Below are positions 44,020-53,688 of a stretch of DNA of 64,000 bases, piece after piece (within the stretch, counting starts at the first letter, position 1; each line of letters starts with the position of its first letter). The DNA is from Polaribacter aestuariivivens (GTDB lineage: Bacteria; Bacteroidota; Bacteroidia; Flavobacteriales; Flavobacteriaceae), in NCBI RefSeq assembly GCF_005885675.1, contig NZ_VANR01000001.1, forward strand, positions 124,001 through 188,000, given 5' to 3'. The notes under the pieces were generated by a model. That model did not search any database. It was not told the DNA's origin and saw nothing but the letters and a program-made list of their open reading frames with translations. Position numbers and translations under genes: made by a program.

Positions 44020-45037
44020 AATTCTCTGAGTACGTTCTCCATTTTTCTAAACAATCTACCATATCTTTAGGAACTTCAGAATCAAACTGCATGAACTTGC
44101 CTGTTTTTGGATGTGTAAACCCTAAAGTTTTTGCATGTAAAGCTTGTCTTGGTAATACTTTAAAACAATTATGTACAAATTGTCTGTACTTTGTAAACGT
44201 TGTACCTTTTAAAACAGCATCTCCTCCATAACGTTCGTCATTAAAAAGTGTGTGACCAATATGTTTAAAATGAGCTCTAATTTGATGTGTTCTTCCAGTT
44301 TCTAATTTACATCGTACTAAAGTAACGTAAGTAAGTCTTTCTAAAACCTTAAAATGAGTAACAGCATGTTTTCCAAAATCTCCATCAGGAAAAACTGCCA
44401 TTTGCAAACGGTTTTTTAAACTTCTTCCTATGTTTCCTTCAATTGTACCTTCATCTTCTTCAATATTACCCCAAACCAAGGCATAGTAAAAACGCTCTGT
44501 AGTTCTATCAAAAAATTGCTTTGATAAATGTGCCATGGCAAACTCACTTTTTGCAACTACTAACAAACCACTAGTATCTTTATCTATTCTATGCACCAAA
44601 CCTGGACGCTCATTAGAATTTGTAGGTAAATTTTCTATATGATGAATCAAACCATTTACTAGGGTTCCAGAGTAATTTCCATGACCAGGATGCACTACCA
44701 TTCCTGCAGGTTTATTTACAACGATAACTGTATCATCTTCAAAAACAATATCTAATGGAATGTCTTCAGCAACCAACAAATTTTCTGCTGGCGGATATGA
44801 TAAAACAACTCTAACAATATCTTTTGGTTTTACTTTATGATTTGATTTTACAGCAACATCATTCACCAACACATTTCCAGCTTTTGCTGCCTGTTGTATT
44901 TTATTTCTAGTTGCATTTTCAACAAAATTCATCAAAAACTTATCTACTCTCAGTGGCTCTTGTCCATCACTTGCTACAAATTTATAATGTTCGTATAAAT
45001 CGTCGTTTTCTATGTCTTGATTTTGTTCTTCCTGCAA
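44003..45037 (-). CDS. rluD: RluA/RluD-family 23S rRNA pseudouridine synthase
   Basis: 344 residues. An N-terminal S4 RNA-binding domain (about 28-80, RVDKFLMNFVENATRNKIQQ) precedes the catalytic domain with HRIDKDTSGLL (149-159, catalytic Asp152) and ETGRTHQIRAHF. It isomerises uridines in helix 69 of 23S rRNA if it is RluD; RluA-type alternatives cannot be excluded. The upstream PASTA gene is on the same strand. Confidence 0.88.
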   Translation of the reverse strand: MQEEQNQDIENDDLYEHYKFVASDGQEPLRVDKFLMNFVENATRNKIQQAAKAGNVLVNDVAVKSNHKVKPKDIVRVVLSYPPAENLLVAEDIPLDIVFEDDTVIVVNKPAGMVVHPGHGNYSGTLVNGLIHHIENLPTNSNERPGLVHRIDKDTSGLLVVAKSEFAMAHLSKQFFDRTTERFYYALVWGNIEEDEGTIEGNIGRSLKNRLQMAVFPDGDFGKHAVTHFKVLERLTYVTLVRCKLETGRTHQIRAHFKHIGHTLFNDERYGGDAVLKGTTFTKYRQFVHNCFKVLPRQALHAKTLGFTHPKTGKFMQFDSEVPKDMVDCLEKWRTYSENSKEEF

Positions 45038-45060
45038 AATAATTTTCTTAAATGTTTATA

Positions 45061-45118
45061 TCTTCAACTCCTCTCTTCACACTTACAACTTCAAACTCCT
45101 AACTCCTAACTCCAAGCT
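45061..45118 (-). repeat. Inverted copy of the GGAGTT/GAAGTT intergenic repeat
   Basis: On the minus strand it reads TTGGAGTTAGGAGTTAGGAG followed by TTTGAAGTTG, the same low-complexity family as 10199-10290. It lies in the rluD-PASTA gap. Confidence 0.6.
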
Positions 45119-45674
45119 ATCTCCCATTTCCATCACCCAAAACCAAATTTACAATAGAGTTTAGTGGTAGTTTATCACCAGGATTTATAATTTTTCCTTC
45201 AAAACGTAAACCTCTAACAACATCTTTACCAATATCACTAACATAAGTAAATTTAGTACCAACATTTAAACCAATGGCTTGTAATTGAGAACTTGCTTGC
45301 CTTTTCGTACGTCCGTTTAAATCTGGTATCGTAACATCTCTGTATTTAGATGGATTTAGCGTTAAATAAATTTTACGTTTTTCTTTTACGAAATCTCCAG
45401 CTTGAGGTGTTTGTTCAATCACAGATTTTTTTGGATACTCTGGATTGTAACTTGCACTATCAATTATTTTAAAGTCTAAATTTAATTCTTTTAATTTTCT
45501 ATCTACTTCTTCTAATGACAATTTTTGCAAATCAGGAACTTGTATTTTCTGATTGTGATTTGTAGTTACACCCAACCAAAATTTTAGAGCAAAAACAAAT
45601 ACTAACAAACCAATAATAGCAATTGCTATTTGAACAAAAAAAGTTTTACTTTTTAAAAATTGAAGGAAACTCAT
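45117..45674 (-). CDS. PASTA-domain membrane protein
   Basis: The ATG at 45674 is preferred over a GTG at 45692. The 185 residues have one membrane helix (about 13-31) and two or three PASTA repeats outside (VPDLQKLSLEEVDRKLKELN, IPDLNGRTKRQASSQLQAIG, and a C-terminal unit ending INPGDKLPLNSIVNLVLG). PASTA domains bind peptidoglycan. No kinase domain is attached. The gene is divergent from ddl, which fits a wall-related role. Confidence 0.85.
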   Translation of the reverse strand: MSFLQFLKSKTFFVQIAIAIIGLLVFVFALKFWLGVTTNHNQKIQVPDLQKLSLEEVDRKLKELNLDFKIIDSASYNPEYPKKSVIEQTPQAGDFVKEKRKIYLTLNPSKYRDVTIPDLNGRTKRQASSQLQAIGLNVGTKFTYVSDIGKDVVRGLRFEGKIINPGDKLPLNSIVNLVLGDGNGR

Positions 45675-45714
45675 AATTATTTTTTTAATCACACAAATAT
45701 ATAAAAACTAAACG

Positions 45715-45746
45715 TTGCTATTTCTATTTATATTTTGATAAATTTG
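45715..45746 (+). promoter_or_regulatory. Bacteroidota promoter of ddl
   Basis: TTG (45715-45717), a 21-bp spacer, then TAAATTTG (45739-45746), 19 bp before the ddl ATG. Confidence 0.6.
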
Positions 45747-45765
45747 TTTTATTATTTTTAAATAA

Positions 45766-46749
45766 ATGAAAAAAAATATTGCCATTGTTATGGGTGGTTA
45801 TTCATCCGAAAGTCACATTTCTATAAAAAGTGGAAATGTTGTTTACAATCATTTAAACAAAAACAAATACAACGCTTTTAGGGTTTTAATTCTAAAAGAT
45901 AAATGGGTTGCTTTAAACGAAAATGATCAAGAATTTGCAATTGATAAAAACGATTTTTCTTTCATTTTAAATGATAAAAAAATAACTTTCGATTGTGTTT
46001 TTAATGCTATTCATGGTGCTCCAGGAGAAAATGGACAGTTAATAGCCTATTTAAAATTAATTAATTTAAAGCACACTTCTGCCCCATTTTATCAAATGGC
46101 ATTAACGTTTAATAAAAGAGATACTTTAAGTGCTGTAAAAGCTTATGAAATTAAAACAGCAACATCAATATATTTAAATCAAGGAGATGAAATTCATCTT
46201 GATGAAATTATAAACAAAGTAGGTTTGCCATGTTTTATAAAACCAAATAATGCAGGTTCTAGTTACGGAATTTCCAAGGCGCATAAAAAAGAAGATATTT
46301 TACCAGCCATAAAACTGGCTTATAAAGAAGATTCAGAAATTTTAATTGAATCTTTTTTAAACGGAACAGAAGTTTCAGTTGGTGTAATTCAATACCAACA
46401 AGAAACCAAAGTTTTACCAATTACCGAAATAGTTTCTGAAAACGATTTTTTCGATTACGAAGCAAAATACGAAGGAAAATCACAAGAAATTACACCTGCA
46501 AGAATTAGTAAAACACAACGAGAAAAAGTAGAAAAAGTTGCTAAAAAAGTATATCAAATATTAGGAATGTCTGGTTTTTCTAGAGCTGAATATATTTTTG
46601 TAAATGACGAACCTTATTTTTTAGAAATTAACACAGTACCCGGATTAACAGAAAAAAGTATTTTACCTCAACAAGCACAAGCAGCAGGAATTTCTTTAGA
46701 GAAATTATTTGAAAATGCTATAGAATCTGCTTTAAAAAACGAATACTAA
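45766..46749 (+). CDS. ddl: D-alanine--D-alanine ligase
   Basis: 327 residues, ATP-grasp fold: an N-terminal GGYSSESHISIKSG (about 8-21), the ATP loop IKPNNAGSSYGISKA (about 162-176), and RAEYIFVNDEPYFLEINTVPGLTEKS (about 268-293) with metal-binding Glu and Asn. It joins two D-Ala for peptidoglycan stem peptides. It stands divergent from the PASTA gene and is followed by coaD. Confidence 0.95.
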   Translation: MKKNIAIVMGGYSSESHISIKSGNVVYNHLNKNKYNAFRVLILKDKWVALNENDQEFAIDKNDFSFILNDKKITFDCVFNAIHGAPGENGQLIAYLKLINLKHTSAPFYQMALTFNKRDTLSAVKAYEIKTATSIYLNQGDEIHLDEIINKVGLPCFIKPNNAGSSYGISKAHKKEDILPAIKLAYKEDSEILIESFLNGTEVSVGVIQYQQETKVLPITEIVSENDFFDYEAKYEGKSQEITPARISKTQREKVEKVAKKVYQILGMSGFSRAEYIFVNDEPYFLEINTVPGLTEKSILPQQAQAAGISLEKLFENAIESALKNEY

Positions 46750-46810
46750 AAAATATTTACCAAAATAAAATACATTATTTTTTTTGGTAGTATCACTCAA
46801 AATAAAAACA

Positions 46811-47266
46811 ATGAAAAGAGCAATTTTTCCAGGGTCATTTGATCCTATTACATTAGGTCATTTTGATATTATAGCAAGAGGAGTTACGCTTTTCGACGAA
46901 TTAATTATTGCCATTGGTGTAAATGCCGATAAAAAATACATGTTCACTTTAGAAGAGCGTAAAAATTTTATTGAAGAATGTTTTAAAGACAATCCAAAAA
47001 TTAAAGTAGTTACTTACGAAGGCTTAACTGTAGATTTTTGCCAGAAAAACAATGTAGATTTTATTTTAAGAGGACTTAGAAACCCTGCAGATTTTGAATT
47101 TGAAAAAGCAATTGCACATACAAATAGAGATTTAGCACCCATAGAAACCGTATTTCTATTAACAGCTGCAAGCACTTCTTATATTTCATCATCTATTGTT
47201 AGAGATGTCATTAGAAACAATGGAGATTACACAAAATTAGTTCCAAAACCTGTACGCGTAAAATAA
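46811..47266 (+). CDS. coaD: Pantetheine-phosphate adenylyltransferase
   Basis: 151 residues from the ATG at 46811 (an upstream in-frame start at 46784 would add a non-homologous leader). GSFDPITLGH (8-17) is the nucleotidyltransferase motif, and YISSSIVRD is the C-terminal (H/S)xxSSxxR-type motif. It converts 4'-phosphopantetheine and ATP to dephospho-CoA. It is followed after 3 bp by the M14 peptidase gene. Confidence 0.95.
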   Translation: MKRAIFPGSFDPITLGHFDIIARGVTLFDELIIAIGVNADKKYMFTLEERKNFIEECFKDNPKIKVVTYEGLTVDFCQKNNVDFILRGLRNPADFEFEKAIAHTNRDLAPIETVFLLTAASTSYISSSIVRDVIRNNGDYTKLVPKPVRVK

Positions 47267-47269
47267 TAA

Positions 47270-49018
47270 ATGATGAAAAAACTTTTACTTTTATCCATCC
47301 TTACACTTGCATTTTCATGTAATAATTCGTCAAAAAGCGAAATTGATTTTACAACACAATTCGAAAAATCTGAAGGAAAAGAAACACCAGAATATAAAGA
47401 TGTAATTTCTTATTACGAAGATTTGGCAAACGAATATTCAGAAGTTTCTATGTTTTCATTCGGGCAAACAGATGCTGGAGAACCACTACATTTAGTAGTT
47501 TATAATGAAGGGAGTATTTATAACATTGAAGAAATTACAAATTCTAAGAAAAATAGAATTTTAATAAATAACGGAATTCATCCTGGAGAATCAGATGGTA
47601 TTGATGCTTCAATGATGCTTTTACGTGACATTGTTCAAAATGATTCTTTGAAGAAAAAATATAAAAACACTTTAATAGCTGTAATTCCTGTGTATAATAT
47701 TGGTGGTGCTTTGAATAGAAATTCACATACGAGAGCAAATCAAAATGGACCTCTAGCATATGGTTTTCGAGGAAATGCAAGAAATTATGATTTGAATAGA
47801 GATTTTATCAAACAAGACACGAAAAATGCAGCTGCTTTTGCTGAAATTTTTCATGCGGTAAATCCTGATATTTTTATAGATAATCACGTGAGTAATGGTG
47901 CAGATTACCAGTACGCAATTACACACTTGTTTACACAGCACAATAAATTGGGTGGTAATTTAGGTGCATTTTTAGAAAACGAAATGCGTCCTCAAATGGA
48001 GGCTTCTTTACAACAAAAAAACATAATAATTACGCCATATGTAAACGTTTGGGGCAATACACCAGAAGCTGGTTTTTCTCAATTTTTTGATTCTCCAAGA
48101 TATTCAACTGGCTACACAACTTTGTTTAACACACTAGGTTTAATGGTAGAAACGCACATGCTAAAGCCTTATAAAATTAGGGTTGAGCAAACCTATGAAT
48201 TGCTGTTTTCTGCACTAGATTTTGGTGAAAAAAATTCAGAAAAAATTAAAGATTTACGTGCTAAAGCTGTTGAAGAAGTTCTTTCTAAAAAAACATATCC
48301 AATTAGCTACAAAGTAGATCAAGAAAATCCAACTACTTTACAATTTAAAGGATATGAAGCCACTATGATTGAAAGTAAAGTAACCAATGGAAAACGGCTA
48401 TTTTACGACACCAACAAACCGTTTACGAAAGAAACAAAATACTATAATAATTTTATTGCTGATAAAGAAATTACCATTCCTAAAGCATATATTTTACCTC
48501 AAGGTTGGCATGAAGTAATAGAAAGATTAGATATAAATAATATTGAATATACACAGTTTAAAAAAGATATTACAATTTCTGTAGAAGTGCATCATGTTGT
48601 AGATTATAAAACAAGAAACTCTGCTTACGAAGGTCATTATTTACATTACAATACAACTGTAGAAAAATCTACAAAAGAAATACATTTCAGAAAAGGAGAT
48701 TTGTACATTCCAACCCAACAAAATGGTGTTCGTTATTTGTTAGAAACGCTGGAAGCCGAAGCTACAGATTCTTTTTTCAACTGGAACTTTTTCGATACTG
48801 TTTTACAAAAAAAAGAAGGTTATTCTGCCTATGTTTTTGAAGATATTGCAGAAAAAATATTAACTGACAATGCTGATATAAAAAATGCGTTTGACGAGAA
48901 AATGAAAAATGATGAAACGTTTGCAAAAAACCCAAGAATGCAATTAGATTTTGTGTATAAAAATTCACCTCATTACGAACCAGCACATTTAGTTTTACCT
49001 GTTTTTAAACAATATTAA
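47270..49018 (+). CDS. M14-family zinc carboxypeptidase lipoprotein
   Basis: 582 residues with a lipobox (AFSC, Cys17). The zinc ligands are in HPGESDG (H104, E107) and IDNHVSNG (H206), and RNYDLNRDF carries substrate-binding residues. A long C-terminal domain (about 340-582) follows the peptidase. It is anchored to the envelope and presumably trims peptides. Co-transcribed with coaD and the lactonase gene. Confidence 0.88.
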   Translation: MMKKLLLLSILTLAFSCNNSSKSEIDFTTQFEKSEGKETPEYKDVISYYEDLANEYSEVSMFSFGQTDAGEPLHLVVYNEGSIYNIEEITNSKKNRILINNGIHPGESDGIDASMMLLRDIVQNDSLKKKYKNTLIAVIPVYNIGGALNRNSHTRANQNGPLAYGFRGNARNYDLNRDFIKQDTKNAAAFAEIFHAVNPDIFIDNHVSNGADYQYAITHLFTQHNKLGGNLGAFLENEMRPQMEASLQQKNIIITPYVNVWGNTPEAGFSQFFDSPRYSTGYTTLFNTLGLMVETHMLKPYKIRVEQTYELLFSALDFGEKNSEKIKDLRAKAVEEVLSKKTYPISYKVDQENPTTLQFKGYEATMIESKVTNGKRLFYDTNKPFTKETKYYNNFIADKEITIPKAYILPQGWHEVIERLDINNIEYTQFKKDITISVEVHHVVDYKTRNSAYEGHYLHYNTTVEKSTKEIHFRKGDLYIPTQQNGVRYLLETLEAEATDSFFNWNFFDTVLQKKEGYSAYVFEDIAEKILTDNADIKNAFDEKMKNDETFAKNPRMQLDFVYKNSPHYEPAHLVLPVFKQY

Positions 49019-49020
49019 TC

Positions 49021-50139
49021 ATGAAAAAAATTGTACTATTTCTTAGTTTAATAGTAGCTTTTGGATGCAAAAATGCTAAAAAGGAAACTGAAATAAAAAA
49101 TGAGACAAAAAACATGACTTTTTACGTTGGAACCTACACTAAAAAAGACAGCAAAGGAATTTACAAATATGCAATTTCACCAGAAGGAAAATTATCTAAA
49201 ATTGGGTTGATGGCTGAAGTTATAAACCCTTCTTTTTTAACAAAATCAAAAGATAATAAAACACTTTTTGCTGTTGGAGAAACCGATATTAATGGAACAG
49301 GTTTTATCAGTGCTTTTAAAATAGAAAAAGACACTTTACAACTCATAAATAAGGCTGAAACTGGTGGTGCAAATCCTTGTTTTGTTGCAATCAATAATGA
49401 CAATTATATTGTTACTGCAAATTATTCTGGTGGTAATGTTGGTTTGTTAAAAGCAGATAATTCTGGAAAATTAGCGCCTTTATTATTTGTACAACAACAT
49501 TCTGGAAAAGGAACAACAAAAAGACAAGAAAGTCCACATGCACATTCTGCATGGTTTCATCCAAATAAAGAAAAGATAATTTCAGTAGATTTAGGAACCA
49601 ACGAACTATGGTTTTCAAAAATCGATACAAATAAAAATGAATTGGTTTTCACAAATCAGAAAACTTTAAAAATGGCAGATGGAGCTGGCCCAAGGCATTT
49701 AACCTTTCATCCAAACAACAAATGGATCTATGTTTTAAATGAATTGAATAACACAGTTTCATTAGTAAAAGAAAAAAATGATGTGTACTTTGTTGACAGC
49801 TCAATTACAACGCTACCAAATGATTTTACAGATTTTAGTAAAGCAGCAGATATTCATATTTCTGATGATGGTAAGTTTGTGTACGCTTCCAACCGCGGAC
49901 ACAATTCCATCGCAATTTTTAAAGTAAATTCAGAAAACGGAAATTTAGAAATTACAGGCTATGAAGACGTTTTAGGAGATCATCCAAGAAACTTTTCTCT
50001 ATCTCCAGATAATGATTTTTTAATAGTTGCAAATCAAGATACCAACAACATCATATCTTTTAAAAGAAATACTACAACAGGAAAACTAACCTTTGTAGAT
50101 GAAGTTTTTGCGCCAACACCAGTTTGCATTTTATTTTAG
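49021..50139 (+). CDS. Lactonase-family seven-bladed propeller lipoprotein
   Basis: 372 residues with a lipobox (FGC, about residue 17). The body is a beta-propeller of the 6-phosphogluconolactonase (YbhE) family: FYVGTYTKKDSKGIYKY, GPRHLTFHPNNKWIYVLNE, HPRNFSLSPDNDFLIVANQD. The lipid anchor argues against cytosolic 6-phosphogluconolactonase; the true substrate is unknown. It is 2 bp after the M14 gene. Confidence 0.85.
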   Translation: MKKIVLFLSLIVAFGCKNAKKETEIKNETKNMTFYVGTYTKKDSKGIYKYAISPEGKLSKIGLMAEVINPSFLTKSKDNKTLFAVGETDINGTGFISAFKIEKDTLQLINKAETGGANPCFVAINNDNYIVTANYSGGNVGLLKADNSGKLAPLLFVQQHSGKGTTKRQESPHAHSAWFHPNKEKIISVDLGTNELWFSKIDTNKNELVFTNQKTLKMADGAGPRHLTFHPNNKWIYVLNELNNTVSLVKEKNDVYFVDSSITTLPNDFTDFSKAADIHISDDGKFVYASNRGHNSIAIFKVNSENGNLEITGYEDVLGDHPRNFSLSPDNDFLIVANQDTNNIISFKRNTTTGKLTFVDEVFAPTPVCILF

Positions 50140-50186
50140 ATTTTCTAAGTATGTTTCCGTAACTTGTAGTTTTAAAATTTCTACAA

Positions 50187-50651
50187 GTGGATGTAAATTT
50201 ATCAATTAACGGAAAATCTTATGCGATACAAGCGCAAGAAGATATGCCTTTACTTTGGGCTATTAGAGATATTGTTGGTTTAACAGGAACAAAATTTGGC
50301 TGTGGCGTAAGTCAATGTGGTGCGTGTTCTGTTTTAATTGATGGAAATCTCACAAAATCTTGTGGAACTCCAGTTTCAGCTGCCATTGGAAAAGAAATTT
50401 TTACGATAGAAGGAACTTCCGAAAATTTAGAACTTTTAAGACAAACTTGGAATGATGGAAATGTTCCACAATGTGGTTATTGTCAATCTGGGCAACTAAT
50501 TGCAGCGACTTTTTTATTAGATAAAAATGAAAATCCTTCAGATGAAGACATAGATAACGCCATGAGTTCGAATATTTGTAGATGTGGAACCTACTCGCGC
50601 ATTAGAAAAGCAATTCACGAAGCAGTTGCACTTAAAAACGAAAAAATATGA
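50187..50651 (+). CDS. Molybdenum hydroxylase [2Fe-2S] subunit (IorA-like)
   Basis: 154 residues, starting with GTG. The two iron-sulfur clusters are visible: C39, C44, C47 and C59 (plant-type), and C96, C99, C131 and C133 (four-helix domain, PQCGYCQSG and ICRCGTYSRIR). It passes electrons from the molybdopterin subunit encoded next, overlapping by 4 bp (ATGA). Confidence 0.92.
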   Translation: MDVNLSINGKSYAIQAQEDMPLLWAIRDIVGLTGTKFGCGVSQCGACSVLIDGNLTKSCGTPVSAAIGKEIFTIEGTSENLELLRQTWNDGNVPQCGYCQSGQLIAATFLLDKNENPSDEDIDNAMSSNICRCGTYSRIRKAIHEAVALKNEKI

Positions 50652-52864
50652 GCAAAATTCAGCAAATAAACAGACGAGATTTTGTAAAAATATTTGGTTT
50701 AGCCTCAGGAGGAATCATTTTAGGGTGTAATGCTTCAACAGTTGAAAAAAAGTTCAAACCAACTATTCATAAAGATTTTTTTGAACCAAATTTATTCATT
50801 CATTTAGAAAAAAACGGAAACGTAACTTTAATTGCTTCGCGATCAGAAATGGGACAAGGAATTAGAACTTCTTTAGCTTCTGCAATTGCTGATGAAATGG
50901 AAGCAGACTGGAAATATATTTCAGTAAAACAAGCCATTGGACACGAAAAATATGGAAACCAAAATACGGATGGCTCTAGAAGTGTACGCACAAAATTAGA
51001 ACCCATGCGTAAAATGGGTGCAACAGCAAAATTAATGTTGATTTCTGCTGCTGCAAAAAAATGGAATGTCGTAGAAAGTGCTTGTAAAGCTGAAAATCAT
51101 TATATAATTAACACCAATAATAACGAGAAAATTTTCTTTGGCGATTTGGTGGAAGAAGCCTCAAAAATTGAAATACCTACTGAAGAAAACATACAACTTA
51201 AAAAAGTTGAAAATTTTAAATTCATTGGAAAAACCTTAAAAAGTGTCGATTTAAAAGATTTCACGCATGGAACAGCAACTTACGGAATTGACGTTCGCAT
51301 TCCAAATATGAAATTTGCTGCAGTTGCAAGATGTCCTGTTACTTTTGGAAATGTAAAAAGTTTTAACAAAGCCAAAGCTGAAAAAGTTACGGGTGTAGAA
51401 AAAATAATTCAATTAGACAGATTGGTTCCTCCAACAGGAAAGTTCTTTGGAATGTTGGGTGGTGTTGCTGTAATTGCAAACAATACATGGTCCGCTTTTC
51501 AAGGAAAATTAGACTTAGACATCGAATGGAATTATGGTGAAAATAAAACATTTAATTCTGAAGAATTTACAAATACACTAAAAGAACGTGTAAAAAAAAC
51601 AGGAAAATTAGTTCCTGGAAGTAGAGGAAATGTAAGTTCTGCTTTTAATGATTCAGAGCAAACTGTGGAAGCTACATATACAGTTCCTTTTTTGGTTCAC
51701 GCTCCAATGGAAGTACCAAATGCGACTGCTTGGTTTCAAAAAGATACAATTGAAGTTTGGGCACCAGTACAAGATCCACAAACTACCAGAAGTGAACTTG
51801 CTCACTTTTTTAATATTCCTGTTGAAAATATTACTATCAATGTTACTTTTTTAGGTGGTGGATTTGGAAGAAAATCAAAATCTGATTTTGTTGTAGAAGC
51901 TGTTGCTTTGTCCAAAGAAATAAATGCGCCAGTGCAAGTAGTTTGGACACGCGAAGACGATATAAAACATAGTTTTTACCACGCAACAAGTGTGCAATAT
52001 TTAAAAGGTGGATTAGATAAAAACGGAAACGTAACTGGTTGGTTGCAAAGAGTGGGCTTCCCTTCTATTGTCTCTTCTTTTAAACCATTATCTGATTATG
52101 CATCTGGTTTTGAATTAGGCCAAGGTTTTACCAACAATCCTTATCCTTTAGAAAATTTTCGATTAGAAAACGTAAAAGCCGAAGCAAATTTAAGAATTGG
52201 CTGGTTGCGTTCTGTAGTTCATATTCATAGTGGGTTTGGAATTAATTCTTTTGTAGATGAATTGGCTTTTGCAGCCAAAAAAGATCCAGTTCAGTTTCAT
52301 TTAGATTTGTTAGGAAAAGATAGAATTATCAAAGGAAAATCCAATTATCCTTTTAATTCAAGACGTTTAAAAGATGTTTTAAACAACACTGCTAAAATGG
52401 CAAATTGGGGGAAAGAATTACCAAAAAACCACGGTTTAGGAGTTTCGATTCATTATAGTTTTTATAGTTATGTAGCAACTATTGTAGAAGTTTCTGTAAA
52501 TGATGAAAAAGTAAAACTAGAAAATGTTTGGACCACCATAGATTGTGGATTGGCTTTAAATAAAGACAATATTAAAAACCAATTAGAAGGTGCAACCATT
52601 TTTGGAATGTCCATTGCTTTGTACGGAAAAATTTCTACAAATAATGGTGCAGTTGAACAAAATAATTTCTTCGATTACCAAATGACACGAATGAAAGATG
52701 CTCCAAAAATTCACATCGAAATTATGGACAAAATGCACGAACCACCTACTGGAGTTGGCGAACCTGGAGTTCCTTTAATGGCTCCAGCAATTTGTAATGC
52801 TATTTTTAATGCAACTAGAAAACGCGTTCGAAGTTTGCCTTTGGTAGATTTGGGGATGATTTAG
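50648..52864 (+). CDS. Molybdenum hydroxylase molybdopterin-binding subunit (IorB-like)
   Basis: 738 residues. A Tat-type signal (RRDFVKIFGLASGGIILGC) shows export, and a Cys follows (LGC). The body holds molybdopterin-binding blocks such as SRSEMGQGIRTSLASAIADE, TFLGGGFGRKSK and the catalytic-Glu region GEPGVPLMAPAICNAI. There is no FAD subunit, so this is the two-component isoquinoline-1-oxidoreductase/aldehyde-dehydrogenase type working in the periplasm with a cytochrome acceptor. The substrate is unknown. Confidence 0.92.
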   Translation: MSKIQQINRRDFVKIFGLASGGIILGCNASTVEKKFKPTIHKDFFEPNLFIHLEKNGNVTLIASRSEMGQGIRTSLASAIADEMEADWKYISVKQAIGHEKYGNQNTDGSRSVRTKLEPMRKMGATAKLMLISAAAKKWNVVESACKAENHYIINTNNNEKIFFGDLVEEASKIEIPTEENIQLKKVENFKFIGKTLKSVDLKDFTHGTATYGIDVRIPNMKFAAVARCPVTFGNVKSFNKAKAEKVTGVEKIIQLDRLVPPTGKFFGMLGGVAVIANNTWSAFQGKLDLDIEWNYGENKTFNSEEFTNTLKERVKKTGKLVPGSRGNVSSAFNDSEQTVEATYTVPFLVHAPMEVPNATAWFQKDTIEVWAPVQDPQTTRSELAHFFNIPVENITINVTFLGGGFGRKSKSDFVVEAVALSKEINAPVQVVWTREDDIKHSFYHATSVQYLKGGLDKNGNVTGWLQRVGFPSIVSSFKPLSDYASGFELGQGFTNNPYPLENFRLENVKAEANLRIGWLRSVVHIHSGFGINSFVDELAFAAKKDPVQFHLDLLGKDRIIKGKSNYPFNSRRLKDVLNNTAKMANWGKELPKNHGLGVSIHYSFYSYVATIVEVSVNDEKVKLENVWTTIDCGLALNKDNIKNQLEGATIFGMSIALYGKISTNNGAVEQNNFFDYQMTRMKDAPKIHIEIMDKMHEPPTGVGEPGVPLMAPAICNAIFNATRKRVRSLPLVDLGMI

Positions 52865-52923
52865 ATATCGTTACTTAAAATAAAAATTATTGATTAAATT
52901 CGTTGATTCTAAGAAAAGGAAAA

Positions 52924-53688
52924 ATGGCAAACAATTATTTAAGTTATATTTCAGATGAACATCTTTTATCTTGTATAGGAAACCTTCATAATTCTTATTT
53001 AAAAGCGAAAGCCAACGTAAGCAAAAAGAAATTTTATAAAAATAAAATTGACACCATAAAACTTACATTTGATGCTAAATTCAATGATTTAGATGAAGAA
53101 ACTTTAATTAAAACTGAAATAAATCGACAGATTGATAAATCTATTAATAACTCAATTGGAACTTTTCATGAGCAAATTTTAGGTGGTATTAATAATTTTG
53201 AAATCGGGAATTCAAGCGGTTTCGATATCAAAGCAAAAGACGATACACTTTTTGCTGATATAAAAAACAAACATAACACCATGAACAGTAGTTCTGCAGA
53301 AAGTTTGTTTCAAAAATTAGCATATTATGCAGACACTTATAAACAAGCGAAATGTTATTGGGTACAAATCTTAGCTAAAAATAGTTTTTGTGAAAAGTGG
53401 TTTGGAGAAATTAATGGAAAAGAATACAGCCACAGTCGAGTTTATAAAATTTCTGGCGATCAATTTTATAAATTACTTTCGGGCAAAGAAAATGCTTTAT
53501 TTGAACTTTACGAAGTTTTGCCAAAGGCTATTTCAGACTATTTAAGTTTACAAGAAAATAAAGCTACTCAAGCAAATTCGGCTCTCGATGAAATTTCAGC
53601 AAGTTCTAATATCTCAAAACGAAGTATTTTAGATGAAATTACTTTTGAAAATTATCCTTATTATTTAGGTTTTGATAAATTAGAATAA
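52924..53688 (+). CDS. Type II restriction endonuclease, Eco47II/Sau96I-like
   Basis: The ATG at 52924 gives 254 residues. It resembles the Eco47II family (recognition GGNCC) by MANNYLSYISDEHLL, FHEQILGGI and the PD-(D/E)xK-like SSGFDIKAKDDTLFADIKNKHNTM (about residues 97-120), where Asp and Glu/Lys positions could form the active site. It is convergent with the methyltransferase, the 3' ends overlapping by 28 bp. Confidence 0.8.
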   Translation: MANNYLSYISDEHLLSCIGNLHNSYLKAKANVSKKKFYKNKIDTIKLTFDAKFNDLDEETLIKTEINRQIDKSINNSIGTFHEQILGGINNFEIGNSSGFDIKAKDDTLFADIKNKHNTMNSSSAESLFQKLAYYADTYKQAKCYWVQILAKNSFCEKWFGEINGKEYSHSRVYKISGDQFYKLLSGKENALFELYEVLPKAISDYLSLQENKATQANSALDEISASSNISKRSILDEITFENYPYYLGFDKLE